64,000 nucleotides of DNA from Mycobacterium parmense (GCF_010730575.1 NZ_AP022614.1:2914001-2978000); one strand, 5' to 3'. Positions 9,038-17,721 are shown, counted from the first letter of the stretch. Translations and numbers: made by a program. Notes: generated by a model not told the origin, from the sequence alone.

Positions 9038-10150
9038 TCAGTTGTGCGCGAAACTTCCCGCGACCGGGTGGGTCGCGCTGACCAGCGTTGCGGCGCAGTG
9101 GTCGGCGTCGAAACCTTGCATGCTGCACCACTGCAGGGCCCCGCGGGCGTCATCGAAGGTGATCGGCGCAACGGTGACCCAGAAATCGGTGGCCTCGAAC
9201 GTCGACCAATCGCCCGACCACAGCAGCTTGCCGCCATAGCGCTGGCGCAGCCGCTCAAATTCCTGCCAGGTCAGCGTGTTGTCCCAGGTGAAACCGTCGT
9301 CGACGACCCCGGGGCGTTTCGAACTCAGCTGCGGTACCCAATGGTCGGCGAGTTGAGCCGCGACATATCCACGGTCGGCGGCCGCGGCCTGCTGCAGCTG
9401 CCCGAGGCTGGCGGCCTCGGAGCCCGGTGAGTCCGCGCCCGACGCCGCCGGCGCCAGCGTCAGGCGGCCGCCAATTCCCCGGATGATGCCGTCACCGCGG
9501 GGGTGGTCGGCCGGCAGTGCCTCGACGGTCTTGGCGCACTGCGCCGCCAGTTGCGGGATCTGCTGGCAGTCGGGCACCCCTCTGTTGTCGACGGTCACGC
9601 TCGCGGCGGCGAGTCCGCGGGATTGCAGGAAGCCGAGCGCCGGAGTGGGCAGGGGGACGCCGACCGTCTGGGTTGCGCCGCCGTCGAGCATCTCCTCGGC
9701 GCGACCACAGCCCATGGCCATCGTGCTGAGCTTCGATCCGTCGCCCGTGCACACCAGGATGGCGCCTGTGCATTGCACGGGGAGGTTGCAGGTCAGCGTC
9801 AGGGGCAGGAAGCCGTCGGGGTCCAAGGTGACCGTTCCGCGGGAAACGATCGTGACCGCTTCCACCCCGTGTTCACCGGGCGCCCCGTAGCCGCCCGCGT
9901 TCTGGCAGTAGGTGCCGCAGCCGGGCCGCAGTTCGCCGACGCCGCCGGATGCCAGCGCCGTGGGGGCGGACGCGCTCGAAATCGTGGGCAGCGATGCGGA
10001 AGCCTGGCTTGTGCTGCTCGACGTGGCGGCCGGGGTCCCGCTGGACGAATTGGTGCCGCCGCCACACGCGGCCAGAGATCCGGCGATGCCCAGCGCCGCC
10101 ACCACAGTGGCTGACAACCTTTTGATCGTCGGGCGTCGAGTAGGTGCCAT
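9038..10150 (-). CDS. Secreted lipoprotein, mycobacterial conserved hypothetical
   Basis: The 370-residue precursor has a basic N-terminus, a hydrophobic stretch and a lipobox (SLAAC, Cys near residue 25), followed by a Ser/Thr/Ala-rich linker, so it should be an anchored lipoprotein. The body has six to eight Cys that could form disulfides (GCGTYCQ, TCNLPVQC, ILVCTG, GVPDCQQ). A C-terminal module (TWDNTLTWQEFERLRQRYGG, then ALQWCSMQGFDADHC) recurs in mycobacterial secreted proteins. A strong ribosome site (GGAAGGGTGG) sets the ATG at 10150. Function is unknown; it may act with the CHASE2-TIR gene 40 bp downstream. Confidence 0.8.
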   Translation of the reverse strand: MAPTRRPTIKRLSATVVAALGIAGSLAACGGGTNSSSGTPAATSSSTSQASASLPTISSASAPTALASGGVGELRPGCGTYCQNAGGYGAPGEHGVEAVTIVSRGTVTLDPDGFLPLTLTCNLPVQCTGAILVCTGDGSKLSTMAMGCGRAEEMLDGGATQTVGVPLPTPALGFLQSRGLAAASVTVDNRGVPDCQQIPQLAAQCAKTVEALPADHPRGDGIIRGIGGRLTLAPAASGADSPGSEAASLGQLQQAAAADRGYVAAQLADHWVPQLSSKRPGVVDDGFTWDNTLTWQEFERLRQRYGGKLLWSGDWSTFEATDFWVTVAPITFDDARGALQWCSMQGFDADHCAATLVSATHPVAGSFAHN

Positions 10151-10573
10151 GGTCCACCCTTCCGCCGAGCCGGGGTCAAGGGGAATATAGCCAACATGAT
10201 CACCGAGCGGGTGTCGTTTGCTGGCAGCCGTCGTTGGCGGCGCCGCGACGGGGCCTTTCAGCAGATGAAACGCATTCCCGGTGCGGGCGGAGATGGTTCG
10301 CCCCTCGACTGGGCACCGTGGGCGTCCGCGAGCTGTGGGCACTCAATCGGTTGGCGATGGCGTCTCTTTTCGGGAGTATTCGCGGCCGGCGGAAAATTGG
10401 TCCTCAGCACCGCCCGGCCGAGTCCGCAAGGCGCCGGCCTCACTCGCCGCCCCAGGCGGGAAGCCGCGCATTGTCGCCGAGTTCGGTGACGACACCGTCG
10501 AACTGAACACCTGACCGCCGAGGAGCGAGCAAGACCACCGCTGATCCCTGAGGAGATCTGCCATGCTCTCAGG
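10151..10573. other. Intergenic with a possible gene remnant
   Basis: No intact gene is seen. On the minus strand a reading stretch ending at 10440 ([11 protein letters not shown], then ARLPAWGGE and a stop) looks like the C-terminus of a lost protein. Its 25 bases at 10476-10500 recur exactly at 12123-12147, inside the aldo/keto reductase remnant. The rest is featureless. Confidence 0.3.
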
Positions 10574-10933
10574 ATGGGGCAAAATCCGTATGTTGAGCTT
10601 CTTCAAAGGCAAATTGACGCTGCCACCGACCTGAATCTGGCCGACCTCGCTCGTTGGCGGGTGCGGTCAGAAAGTGCCATTCGGTACACGGTGGGTGAGG
10701 GCAGTCCGACACTCAAAAGGTTTCGTGACGTTGCTTATGAACCGGTCGGTATGGATTTCGGAACGCCGAGATCTGACAAGCAGGCCACTCTAGAGTCCGC
10801 CCAGCGGCGTGGCGTTCAGCAAGCAGTTGTTTGTTTGGAGTTTGCGATATACGAGATGGAGGTCTGGGCTGAACTTCAAGTGCTCAAAGGAGTGCAGCCA
10901 GACTCGTCGACACAATCGCCCGCACCGGGATGA
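10574..10933 (+). CDS. Hypothetical protein
   Basis: I do not recognise this 119-residue protein. It is helical and soluble-looking, with amphipathic stretches (NPYVELLQRQIDAATDLN, then a C-terminal AVVCLEFAIYEMEVWAELQ). There are no Cys clusters or membrane spans. The codon use is less GC-biased than in the core genes, which suggests acquired DNA. It lies just upstream of the two overlapping frames at 11058-11880 and may belong with them. Confidence 0.5.
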   Translation: MGQNPYVELLQRQIDAATDLNLADLARWRVRSESAIRYTVGEGSPTLKRFRDVAYEPVGMDFGTPRSDKQATLESAQRRGVQQAVVCLEFAIYEMEVWAELQVLKGVQPDSSTQSPAPG

Positions 10934-11057
10934 GTCCGTCGCGCTGGACGCATTTTTGCGGTCGACCGGGGATGCGTTGGCTGGCGTGCGGTGTTATCCC
11001 ACGATCTTTGGCCGGGTATGCGACGCTGACTGCAAATGTGAAAGTCGTAAGGGAAAA

Positions 11058-11363
11058 ATGACAGACGAAAAAGGCGCAGCAGCTGGTCCTCCTCATCCTG
11101 TCGACGGGCCGCCAGGCGCAAGCGCACCAGTCGCGGCCACCCCAGGAGGCGCGAACCCGCCAGGCGCGAGACCGACCCCTCCTCAGCCGGGCGCGCACCC
11201 ACAGCTTGCAGAGAATCCCCAAGGATCACCTGCGACGGTTACCTCAACCCCATGGATCGACCCCTTCAACTACGACAGTGTTCGCGGCGAACAGGGTCAC
11301 AAAGATGACCGCCGCATTGTTCAGCAACCTCAAGGCGAAGCAACAGGCGCGGAAGGTGGCTAA
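11058..11363 (+). CDS. Proline-rich N-terminal frame, overlaps the next gene
   Basis: The frame starts at an ATG with a fair ribosome site (TAAGGGA) and gives an Ala/Pro/Gly-rich, probably disordered 101-residue protein, with STPWIDPFNYD as its most protein-like part. It overlaps the next frame by ~59 bases in another phase. Proline-rich leaders before membrane helices are common in mycobacterial proteins, so the two frames may be one gene split by a single frameshift (natural or sequencing). As drawn, it is a separate ORF of unknown function. Confidence 0.4.
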   Translation: MTDEKGAAAGPPHPVDGPPGASAPVAATPGGANPPGARPTPPQPGAHPQLAENPQGSPATVTSTPWIDPFNYDSVRGEQGHKDDRRIVQQPQGEATGAEGG

Positions 11364-11880
11364 CGAACCGACCGTGTCGCCCGCCGCCAGAGTCTGGCGA
11401 TCAATGGCTGCTGACCTCGTGCAAGTCGAATTCGATCGGCGAAAAGCGCTGGAGGGCCGCGCAGGGGCTCTATTGACGTCTAGCGCATCGCTGCTCACGT
11501 TAATCTTTGGCTTAACGGTGCTGGTCACTGGCAAAGATCCGACGTTCAAGAGTCAGTGGGCCCTTGGATTCCTTGTTGCGGCCTTGGCCTCCTTCGTTGG
11601 CGCCGCCGGCGTGGCGATTTGGGTTCAGACTCGCGGTTTCGATTACCTGGTAGTTCGCGATGACAGCCTGAAAGCTCTGGTCGCAGACGAGATGTGGAAC
11701 ATGCCCACTGACGGAGCAACGCGCGCGGATGTCAGTCAGAAAGTGAATATGATTTGCAGCCTACGGGTCGGCAATAACACAATGGCTGGCCGGCTCACGT
11801 GGAGTTTGCGACTACAACTGCTGGCCATTGTCCTGCTGTCTGTATCAATCGGATTTGAACTTCAATCCGTGTGGCCGTGA
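11305..11880 (+). CDS. Hypothetical membrane protein with two membrane spans plus C-terminal span
   Basis: This 191-residue frame begins MTAALFSNLKAKQQARK. It has a charged helix (AADLVQVEFDRRKALEGRAG), two hydrophobic helices (about 60-80, LLTLIFGLTVLVTG; about 88-112, WALGFLVAALASFVGAAG), a soluble helical stretch and a final helix (LLAIVLLSVSIGF). This resembles small membrane effectors or holin-like proteins in accessory DNA, but I cannot assign a family. An upstream in-frame extension exists but reads as non-coding. Confidence 0.55.
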   Translation: MTAALFSNLKAKQQARKVANEPTVSPAARVWRSMAADLVQVEFDRRKALEGRAGALLTSSASLLTLIFGLTVLVTGKDPTFKSQWALGFLVAALASFVGAAGVAIWVQTRGFDYLVVRDDSLKALVADEMWNMPTDGATRADVSQKVNMICSLRVGNNTMAGRLTWSLRLQLLAIVLLSVSIGFELQSVWP

Positions 11881-12065
11881 CTGGGTGTCCCCCAGCACCC
11901 CTCCCGCGCTAACTTATTCGGGCGAGTGACGACGCGGGCGTATCTGCCGTATTGCCGTAGAAGGCTTTGCGCAGCGTTCCGGCCAGCGGTGTGGGGCGAC
12001 GGCGAGCGCCCTCAAACTGCGCACCCTTCGTTTGATGACTTCGATACCGAGTCTCGGGTTACGGG

Positions 12066-12257
12066 CTACTGGGCTGGGCAATGACGTACCGCGCTGGACG
12101 ATCGCAGCTCCTGCCGATCGCCGCCGAGTTCGGTGACGACACCGTCGCCGATCTTGTCGAGTGCGGCGAGATCTTCGTCGGACAGCGAGAGTCCTGCGCC
12201 GGCTACGTTTTCGCGCAGATGCGCCGTCGATGAGGTGCCGGCGATTAGCAGGATGTT
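12066..12257 (-). pseudogene. Aldo/keto reductase, C-terminal remnant
   Basis: The minus strand reads [17 protein letters not shown] followed by [16 protein letters not shown], the typical last segment of an aldo/keto reductase (the cofactor-binding GTSS region and closing helix). Everything before it is missing, and the sequence switches at about 12258 to an unrelated regulator fragment on the other strand. It cannot make a working enzyme. Confidence 0.7.
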
Positions 12258-12269
12258 CAGCGCCGCTCG

Positions 12270-12515
12270 ATGCGTTACTCGGAATTGTCCCGTCTGATCG
12301 CCGGCGTCAGCCCCAAGATGCTCAAACAAACGCTGCGCTCGCTGGAGCGCGACGGTCTCATCACCCGCACTGCAACGCCGACGGTGCCCGTTACCGTCTG
12401 CTACGAGCTGACCGACCTCGGCCTGTGCGCCAAACGTTGCGCGGCCTCAAGTCCTGGGCTGAGATGCACATGGACGACGTACTCGCTAACCGCGCAACAT
12501 ACGACGGCAACCGGC
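12270..12515 (+). pseudogene. HxlR-type regulator remnant, truncated and frameshifted
   Basis: The plus strand reads [19 protein letters not shown], then [14 protein letters not shown] and YELTDLG, the winged-helix core of HxlR/DUF24 regulators. The recognition region's first ~40 residues are absent. Near 12425 the frame shifts; the expected tail ([18 protein letters not shown]) continues in another phase to about 12515. It abuts the AKR remnant head to head, so a rearrangement joined two broken genes. Confidence 0.65.
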
Positions 12516-12582
12516 TGGCCGCGGGGCCGGTGGGGTGCGGAGGAGGCCTCCTGAGTGGTCGCAATTATCGGGTTCGGCGAAG

Positions 12583-12933
12583 CTAGTCCAGCTGGACTCG
12601 GACCGTGACCCTGCCTTTGTCATCACGGGTGGCGACCGCGTGCCCGCTGCGGTCGGTGCCGCGGAAGTCGAGTAGCGTGATGGATCCGCCGTCGCCGAGG
12701 AAGTTGCGCCACCAGCTCTTCGAGTCCGGCCCCATCACGCGGATGGTGACCTGATCACCGGACAGTCTGTAGTTCACCGGAGTCTGGAAGGTACGCCCGG
12801 ATTTGCGACCGGTGTAGCGGATCTCGACCAGGTTGCGGCCGACGATTCCGCCGAGAACGGGGACGTGGGTCATGCCGACGACCAGCCTGTTGAAGGCGCG
12901 TGTGGCGGGGTTGTTGAAGAAGCTGTTGGACAT
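12583..12933 (-). CDS. Deazaflavin (F420)-dependent nitroreductase-family protein
   Basis: This 116-residue protein belongs to the split beta-barrel family that includes Ddn (DUF385). Visible signs are NRLVVGMTH near the N-terminus, EIRYTGRKSGRTFQTPVNY (the family's T-GRKSG phosphate/cofactor loop) and SWWRNFLGDGG. Such proteins use F420H2 to reduce quinones, nitro compounds or other acceptors. The ATG at 12933 fits the family start; a 33-residue upstream extension looks non-coding. It stands alone on this strand, and its substrate is unknown. Confidence 0.85.
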   Translation of the reverse strand: MSNSFFNNPATRAFNRLVVGMTHVPVLGGIVGRNLVEIRYTGRKSGRTFQTPVNYRLSGDQVTIRVMGPDSKSWWRNFLGDGGSITLLDFRGTDRSGHAVATRDDKGRVTVRVQLD

Positions 12934-13157
12934 GATCGCCAGGCTAGCCCGCTGAGGGCCACAGACCGGCGTCGAGCCAGCGGTTAGGCAGCATGGCGCC
13001 ACCCGGGCCCGCGTTTTACGCCCGGCTCCCAACCCGGCCTCGAGCGCAACGGCGATCAGTAGTGCGCGTTATGCAGGTCGCGACGACATAGCCTCGGGTC
13101 GAGCCGCGCGCGTGGCGTTGAATATGCCGCGCTCGGCAGCGACTAGATATCGGCCGC

Positions 13158-13853
13158 TCAGCAGCATCCATCGCCACGCCAGGACTTAGTGCCCTCCCAG
13201 ACCGCTAAGGCGACGATGCCCAAGGCGACGACGGGGTCCAGCCACCACCATCCCCACATCATGTTGACTGACAATCCCGCCAGCACGGCCAGAGCGAGGT
13301 AGGCGCACAACAGATTCTGGGCGCCCTCACCGCTGGTGGCCGCCGAGCCCAGCCGGCTGCCCAAGCGTTTCTTCGCCGCGCCCAGGAGCGGCATCACGAT
13401 CAGGCTCGTAATCGCCAGACCGATGCCCAGCCAGCTGCTGCGCGGCCGGTCTCGGTTGATCAGCGTGATGACCGCGTCGTGGGCGATGAAAGGGGCGAGC
13501 AGGAAAAATGTGACGGCCACGGCTTTTTGGGCGCGCTCCTCAACAGTCGGTGACACGGTCCGGGTGCCGGTGAACCGCCAGATGACGATCACACTGGCCA
13601 AGCCTTCGATTGCCGAATCCAGCCCGAATCCCAACAGAGCCACCGAGCCCGCCGCGAAGGCCGCAATGACGCCGACCAGCCCTTCGGCGGCCATGTAACC
13701 CAGCGAAATCCATGACAACAAGCGGGCCCGCCGTGCCGCCTCGTGCCAGCCGTGGTCAGGCTCGACGGGTGTCGCCGGGTTGCAACAGGCCGAGTCACCG
13801 CAATGGGTCTCGCGGACGTCTATCGGGTCGGACGCGGAGCCGGCCGAACTCAC
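13158..13853 (-). CDS. Cation diffusion facilitator-type metal transporter
   Basis: This 231-residue membrane protein has about six helices. The second carries LGFGLDSAIEGLASV, matching the metal-site helix of cation diffusion facilitator proteins. It opens with Cys/His residues (THCGDSACC) and ends in GDGCC, both possible soft-metal ligands. The GTG start overlaps the stop of the ArsR-type regulator gene, so the two form one operon. A role in exporting Cd, Pb, Zn, Ni or Co under that regulator is an inference. It lacks the long cytoplasmic C-terminal domain of full CDFs. Confidence 0.82.
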   Translation of the reverse strand: MSSAGSASDPIDVRETHCGDSACCNPATPVEPDHGWHEAARRARLLSWISLGYMAAEGLVGVIAAFAAGSVALLGFGLDSAIEGLASVIVIWRFTGTRTVSPTVEERAQKAVAVTFFLLAPFIAHDAVITLINRDRPRSSWLGIGLAITSLIVMPLLGAAKKRLGSRLGSAATSGEGAQNLLCAYLALAVLAGLSVNMMWGWWWLDPVVALGIVALAVWEGTKSWRGDGCC

Positions 13854-14221
13854 GACAGCTCCCGAGCGCAGTTGGTGACGCCATAGTTAGGACACAGCGC
13901 CACAGCACTGCCCGTCGCGGCCAACACTTTCTCCGCCGCTGTCAAAACTTCGATCAACGACGGCTGGGTTACGCGGAATACCGACGCGCGGCCGACCGTC
14001 TCGCAGTCGACGAGTCCGCAACCCCGAAGACAGGCAAGGTGTTTGGACACCGTGGACTGCGCCAACCCCAACGCCGCCACCAGATCGGTCACCCGAGCCG
14101 GCCCCTCAGCTAACCGCCGCAAAATCGCCAGCCGGGACTGATCCCCCAGCGAACGGAACAATGCCGCCGCCGGCGCCAACTCCAACCGCTCGCACTCCGC
14201 ATCCGTAACATTCATCGCCAT
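13850..14221 (-). CDS. ArsR/SmtB-family metal sensor, CmtR-like
   Basis: The 123-residue winged-helix repressor shows the ArsR core (LFRSLGDQSRLAILRRLAEG, then QSTVSKHLACLRGCGLV). Cys64 and Cys68 in HLACLRGC are spaced exactly like Cys57/Cys61 of CmtR, the Cd/Pb sensor of M. tuberculosis, and Cys110 near the C-terminus could be the third thiol ligand (Cys102 there); Cys118 is extra. It is first in the operon with the CDF-type transporter, so it likely represses both until a thiophilic metal binds. Metal identity is inferred from the Cys pattern. Confidence 0.88.
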   Translation of the reverse strand: MAMNVTDAECERLELAPAAALFRSLGDQSRLAILRRLAEGPARVTDLVAALGLAQSTVSKHLACLRGCGLVDCETVGRASVFRVTQPSLIEVLTAAEKVLAATGSAVALCPNYGVTNCARELS

Positions 14222-14790
14222 CGGGCGATGATATCCCCAACGGTCGAAAGCTCAAAGGCTGGGCAAATCTGGACTCGAAACCAAGACGCCGATCCGCACT
14301 GGAGAAACAACTTGGTCCCCAATCGCGAACATTGGATGACTTTGATTGTCTTCCAACATGTCTCTCGATGGATTCTGACTCGCACGGGTCATCGCACACC
14401 TTGACATCGACAGCGACATCCAAGACCGCTGGGAGGATCTAGAAAATGTCGAGCGGGTTCTAACCCCGCCTCCCGTCAACTACTCGACGCAGAATTGCAG
14501 CAGACCCTTGCGCCGACGAAGCCGGCCGTATGGCCGATCAGGAGCCGCGCGCTTTAGCGCCGCACCCTCTGCCTTGTTGAGCCGTGCGATCGCCAGACCG
14601 ACTAATTCCATCATCGGAAAGTGGATTTCGAGCACTTTCCATCAATGCGGGCCCCGGGGCAAGCGCTGGCTTCACGCTGGCGTCTACGAAGAGCGGAGCT
14701 AGCAGAAACCGACTGCGTCGCCGCGACGTCTTCGGCCCACACACCGATACCGATGCCATATCGATTTCGTGTCTGAAAGGAAGTTCGTCC
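14222..14790. other. Intergenic with an 8-bp inverted repeat upstream of the CoA-transferase
   Basis: No gene is recognised in these 569 bases. They include a perfect inverted repeat, GGAAAGTG (14616-14623) and CACTTTCC (14633-14640), about 150 bp before the CoA-transferase start, which could be an operator. A ribosome site (AAAGGAAG) lies just before 14791. Base composition is less GC-rich than the neighbours, so decayed sequence is possible. Confidence 0.35.
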
Positions 14791-16236
14791 ATGACTGACA
14801 CCACCGCGTTGTCGCCGGCACTGACAGCGTTCGATCCGACGGATGCTCTTGAGCACCTGCTTGCCGATATAGGGCTATCCGTTGCCGACGCGGGGGGCCG
14901 GGTGACGTTCGCCGGTCAGGACCCGATGATTGCGGCTCGGCACCGACTGGGTGCGGCCATCGGGATCCCGATGATGGGCAATGCGGTGGCGGCGGCGGCG
15001 ATGCACCGTCTACGGGGAGGTCCGGGCCAGGATCTGCATCTGGATTTGTGTCAGGTGGTGCACCACATCAACCCCAGCTTCGCCTGGGAACCCACCCTCA
15101 ACGGCGAGTTTCCCTCGATCGCGTTGGTGCTGGACAACCCGTTTGCGTTAATTCCCTACCGCACCCGCGACGGTCGCACCGTGATGGCCTCAGCGGTATA
15201 TCCGCATCAGTCAGTCCGATGGTGCCGTTTCTTGGACATCCCACCCGACTTCGCCAAAGCCGCCGAGGCGTTTGCCCGCTGGGACGCTTTCGAACTCGAG
15301 GAGGCCGCCAACGCCGCCGGGCTGCCGGCGTGTGTGGCGCGCAGCCCGCGGGAGTGGCTGGCCCACCCGCAGGGGGCGCTGTTGGCCAGTCAGCCCGTCA
15401 TCGGCCTGACCCGCATCGGTGACGGCGCCCCGCGTGAGCTGGGCCGCTCGGACCGGCCGTTCGGAGGGGTGCGGGTGCTCTCGTTCACGCATGCGGTGGC
15501 CGGGCCCACAGTGGGACGCGTGCTGGCCGAGCAGGGTGCCGAGGTGCTGGGCGCGACCCGCCCCAACGATTTCGAACACGACTGGGTCTACTTCGAAGCC
15601 AACATCGGATCCCGCAGCACCTGGCTGGATTTGACCAAAGACACCGGCCGCGCCAACGTTGACCGGCTGCTGGACGACGCCCACGTCGTGGTCAACAACC
15701 ATCGCGGCCTCAAACTTGAGAAACTCGGCATCGACCCGAGCGAGCTGGCCCGCACCCAACCCGGCCTGGTGCACGTCTCGGTCACCTGCTACGGATCAAG
15801 CGGACCGTGGGCCGGCCGCGGCGGCTTCGACATGAACGGCTCGGCGGCCTCGGGGCTGATGGTCCTCGAAGGCGGCCCCGACACCCCCAAACTGCCGCCC
15901 ACCGGCCTGATCAACGACTTCATCACCGGCTACATGGGCGCCCTGGGCGCCGCGGCCGGGCTGATCAAGCAACAAACCGAAGGCGGCAGCTGGCATGTCA
16001 CCGTCAGCCTCACCCGCACCGCGATGTGGTATCAAACGCTGGGCCTGGTCGACCCCGCCGATGCCGGCTGCGACGAACAGCACACCATCGCAGAACCGAT
16101 GCCCTACGACGCCGAAACCCCAATGGGCCACGTCCACATGCTCGCCCCGCCCGTCACCTTCAGCCATACCCCCCCGCGCTGGCCCGACCCCCTGCTGGTC
16201 CCCCGCGGATCCAGCCAACCCCAATGGACGAGCTGA
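14791..16236 (+). CDS. CoA-transferase family III (CaiB/BaiF) protein with an extra N-terminal segment
   Basis: Residues from about 225 on show the CaiB/BaiF N-terminal domain (FGGVRVLSFTHAVAGPTVGR, LAEQGAEV, LVHVSVTCYG, GFDMNGSAASG), so the enzyme should move CoA between carboxylic acids. The 481-residue protein also has ~220 residues before that. These resemble the family's middle part (GNAVAAAAMHRLRGGPGQ, then DLHLDLCQVV, PREWLAHPQG), so the order looks permuted or duplicated. The ATG at 14791 has a good ribosome site. The reaction is unknown; fatty-acid or steroid catabolism is typical in mycobacteria. Confidence 0.85.
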   Translation: MTDTTALSPALTAFDPTDALEHLLADIGLSVADAGGRVTFAGQDPMIAARHRLGAAIGIPMMGNAVAAAAMHRLRGGPGQDLHLDLCQVVHHINPSFAWEPTLNGEFPSIALVLDNPFALIPYRTRDGRTVMASAVYPHQSVRWCRFLDIPPDFAKAAEAFARWDAFELEEAANAAGLPACVARSPREWLAHPQGALLASQPVIGLTRIGDGAPRELGRSDRPFGGVRVLSFTHAVAGPTVGRVLAEQGAEVLGATRPNDFEHDWVYFEANIGSRSTWLDLTKDTGRANVDRLLDDAHVVVNNHRGLKLEKLGIDPSELARTQPGLVHVSVTCYGSSGPWAGRGGFDMNGSAASGLMVLEGGPDTPKLPPTGLINDFITGYMGALGAAAGLIKQQTEGGSWHVTVSLTRTAMWYQTLGLVDPADAGCDEQHTIAEPMPYDAETPMGHVHMLAPPVTFSHTPPRWPDPLLVPRGSSQPQWTS

Positions 16237-16336
16237 GGGATCACCGACACCGGGCGCCACGGCCAGCTCAACACAACACGGGCCTCGAGCCACCGCCGAT
16301 GGCGCATCCGTGCCGGTGCTCTACACCAAAAGACCG

Positions 16337-17392
16337 TCACGTCAGGCAGTACGCCGTTACGGTTCCCCCGCGCTGCGACTCCGAGCCGGCAGGTGCCCAG
16401 GGGTCGACGGGCACCACCTCCCTGGCGCGGCCGTCGGGTCCCAGCAACCGTCCCCAGGACTTGATTGACCGCAGCACCGCGCGCGTGTCGACCACTGTCA
16501 CGCTGGGATATTCGGCCAACAGCCGTCGGATCACCGGGTCGAGGTCCGACAACTTGTGCAGCTGCATTGTGACGAAAACGTTAGCCGCCCCACCGCCCAC
16601 GATCGCCACGCAAAACCGAGTCTCGCTGTATTGCACCAGTGCATGCCCTACGGCGGCGACAGCGGCCTCGCGGACCTGTAGCTTGAGCGCCACGCCCGTG
16701 AGCCAGCCGGCTTCTACCCGCGCGAAATCAGTGCGCGACGCCAAGAATCCGGTCCGGTTCAAAAGATCCACCCGGCGACGCACAGCGGGCTCTGACCGGC
16801 CGACCACCCCGGCCAGATTCCGCACGCTAAGCCGCCCGTCGTGTTGTAACGCCAGGAACAGCGCGCGATCGAATTCGTCAAACGCGTGTCCGTGTCCGGC
16901 TTTGGCCGGCTCGGGTGTCACTGCGCGCACCTGGCCAGAACTGAGACCCCCTAGCCGCCAGCGGGTACCGCTAAACAACTGGCTGATCAGCGCCGACTGC
17001 ACGCGATGTACTCCCTCGACTGCGGGAAGCGCATCCAACAGCAGCTCGCAGAGCAGTGATTGATCGGCGGCCACGACCAACGCAAATACGTTGTCTCGCC
17101 CCGTGGTGATGTTGACGCTGAAAACCTGTGGCCACGTTGCGAACTGAGCAGCCACCTTCTGCGCGACGCCGGGCCGGCACTCAGCCTCGAACAGCGCCGC
17201 CTTCATCGGCAAGCGGGGACCAGGAGCCGAGGACACCCATGCCCGCCCGGCGGATACGAGGCGATGCCAGCGCCGCGCCGCCGTCACCGGCGACACATCG
17301 AGCACACGGCCGAGTTCCTCGAAGCTGGCCTGCGGATTGACATGTAACGCATCAAGCAAGGCAATATCCAGCTCGTCTACACCATCGCCCAC
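16337..17392 (-). CDS. Tandem Lrp/AsnC-family transcriptional regulator
   Basis: The 351-residue protein holds two Lrp/AsnC modules in one chain. Each has a winged helix (DELDIALLDALHVNPQASFE with SPVTAARRW; and FDRALFLALQHDGRLSVRN with SEPAVRRR) followed by a ligand-binding RAM-like domain (VFSVNITTGRDNVFALVV; RFCVAIVGGGAANVFVTM). Fused pairs are common in actinobacteria and control amino-acid or acyl-CoA genes. It is convergent with the CoA-transferase, 100 bp apart, so it is a possible but unproven regulator of it. Confidence 0.9.
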   Translation of the reverse strand: MGDGVDELDIALLDALHVNPQASFEELGRVLDVSPVTAARRWHRLVSAGRAWVSSAPGPRLPMKAALFEAECRPGVAQKVAAQFATWPQVFSVNITTGRDNVFALVVAADQSLLCELLLDALPAVEGVHRVQSALISQLFSGTRWRLGGLSSGQVRAVTPEPAKAGHGHAFDEFDRALFLALQHDGRLSVRNLAGVVGRSEPAVRRRVDLLNRTGFLASRTDFARVEAGWLTGVALKLQVREAAVAAVGHALVQYSETRFCVAIVGGGAANVFVTMQLHKLSDLDPVIRRLLAEYPSVTVVDTRAVLRSIKSWGRLLGPDGRAREVVPVDPWAPAGSESQRGGTVTAYCLT

Positions 17393-17431
17393 AGCGACAA
17401 TTGTCGCTCGCCGGCGGACTCGGAGCTATCT

Positions 17432-17599
17432 GAGTTGATTCATCATTCCGACCGCGGATCTCAGTACTATCGCTGGCCTAAACCGATCGGCTGGAACACC
17501 GGAACACTGATCCGCGAACTCGTCCTAGACCCCACCCGCAACTACCAACCACGCGGCGTCAAAAGCGGAAACAGCCCCGAAAACAGGCTAGAGGTGTAA
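17432..17599 (+). pseudogene. IS3-type transposase fragment
   Basis: The plus strand reads LIHHSDRGSQY, a hallmark of the DDE core of IS3-family OrfB transposases, and then goes straight into an unrelated tail ending NYQPRG and a stop at 17597-17599. No inverted repeats or other transposase parts are present, so this is a relic that may mark an old insertion beside the tRNA gene. Confidence 0.6.
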
Positions 17600-17603
17600 A
17601 CCA

Positions 17604-17638
17604 TGTCTCGGGACACCCGTCAACGATGTCCCGAGACA
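17604..17638 (-). terminator. Hairpin downstream of the initiator tRNA
   Basis: A perfect 11-bp inverted repeat, TGTCTCGGGAC (17604-17614) and GTCCCGAGACA (17628-17638), with a 13-base loop lies 7 bases past the 3' end of the minus-strand tRNA. There is no clear U-tract, which is common for mycobacterial terminators. Confidence 0.6.
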
Positions 17639-17644
17639 CGACAC

Positions 17645-17721
17645 TGGTAGCGGGGACAGGATTCGAACCTGCGACCTCTGGGTTATGAGCCCAGCGAGCT
17701 ACCGAGCTGCTCCACCCCGCG
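17645..17721 (-). tRNA. Initiator tRNA-fMet (anticodon CAU)
   Basis: The minus strand folds as a complete 77-base tRNA that includes an encoded CCA end. The anticodon CAU sits in a stem with three G-C pairs (GGG/CCC), and position 1 (C) does not pair with position 72 (U); both are marks of the translation-initiating methionine tRNA. The T-arm GGTTCGAATCC is intact. Confidence 0.95.
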
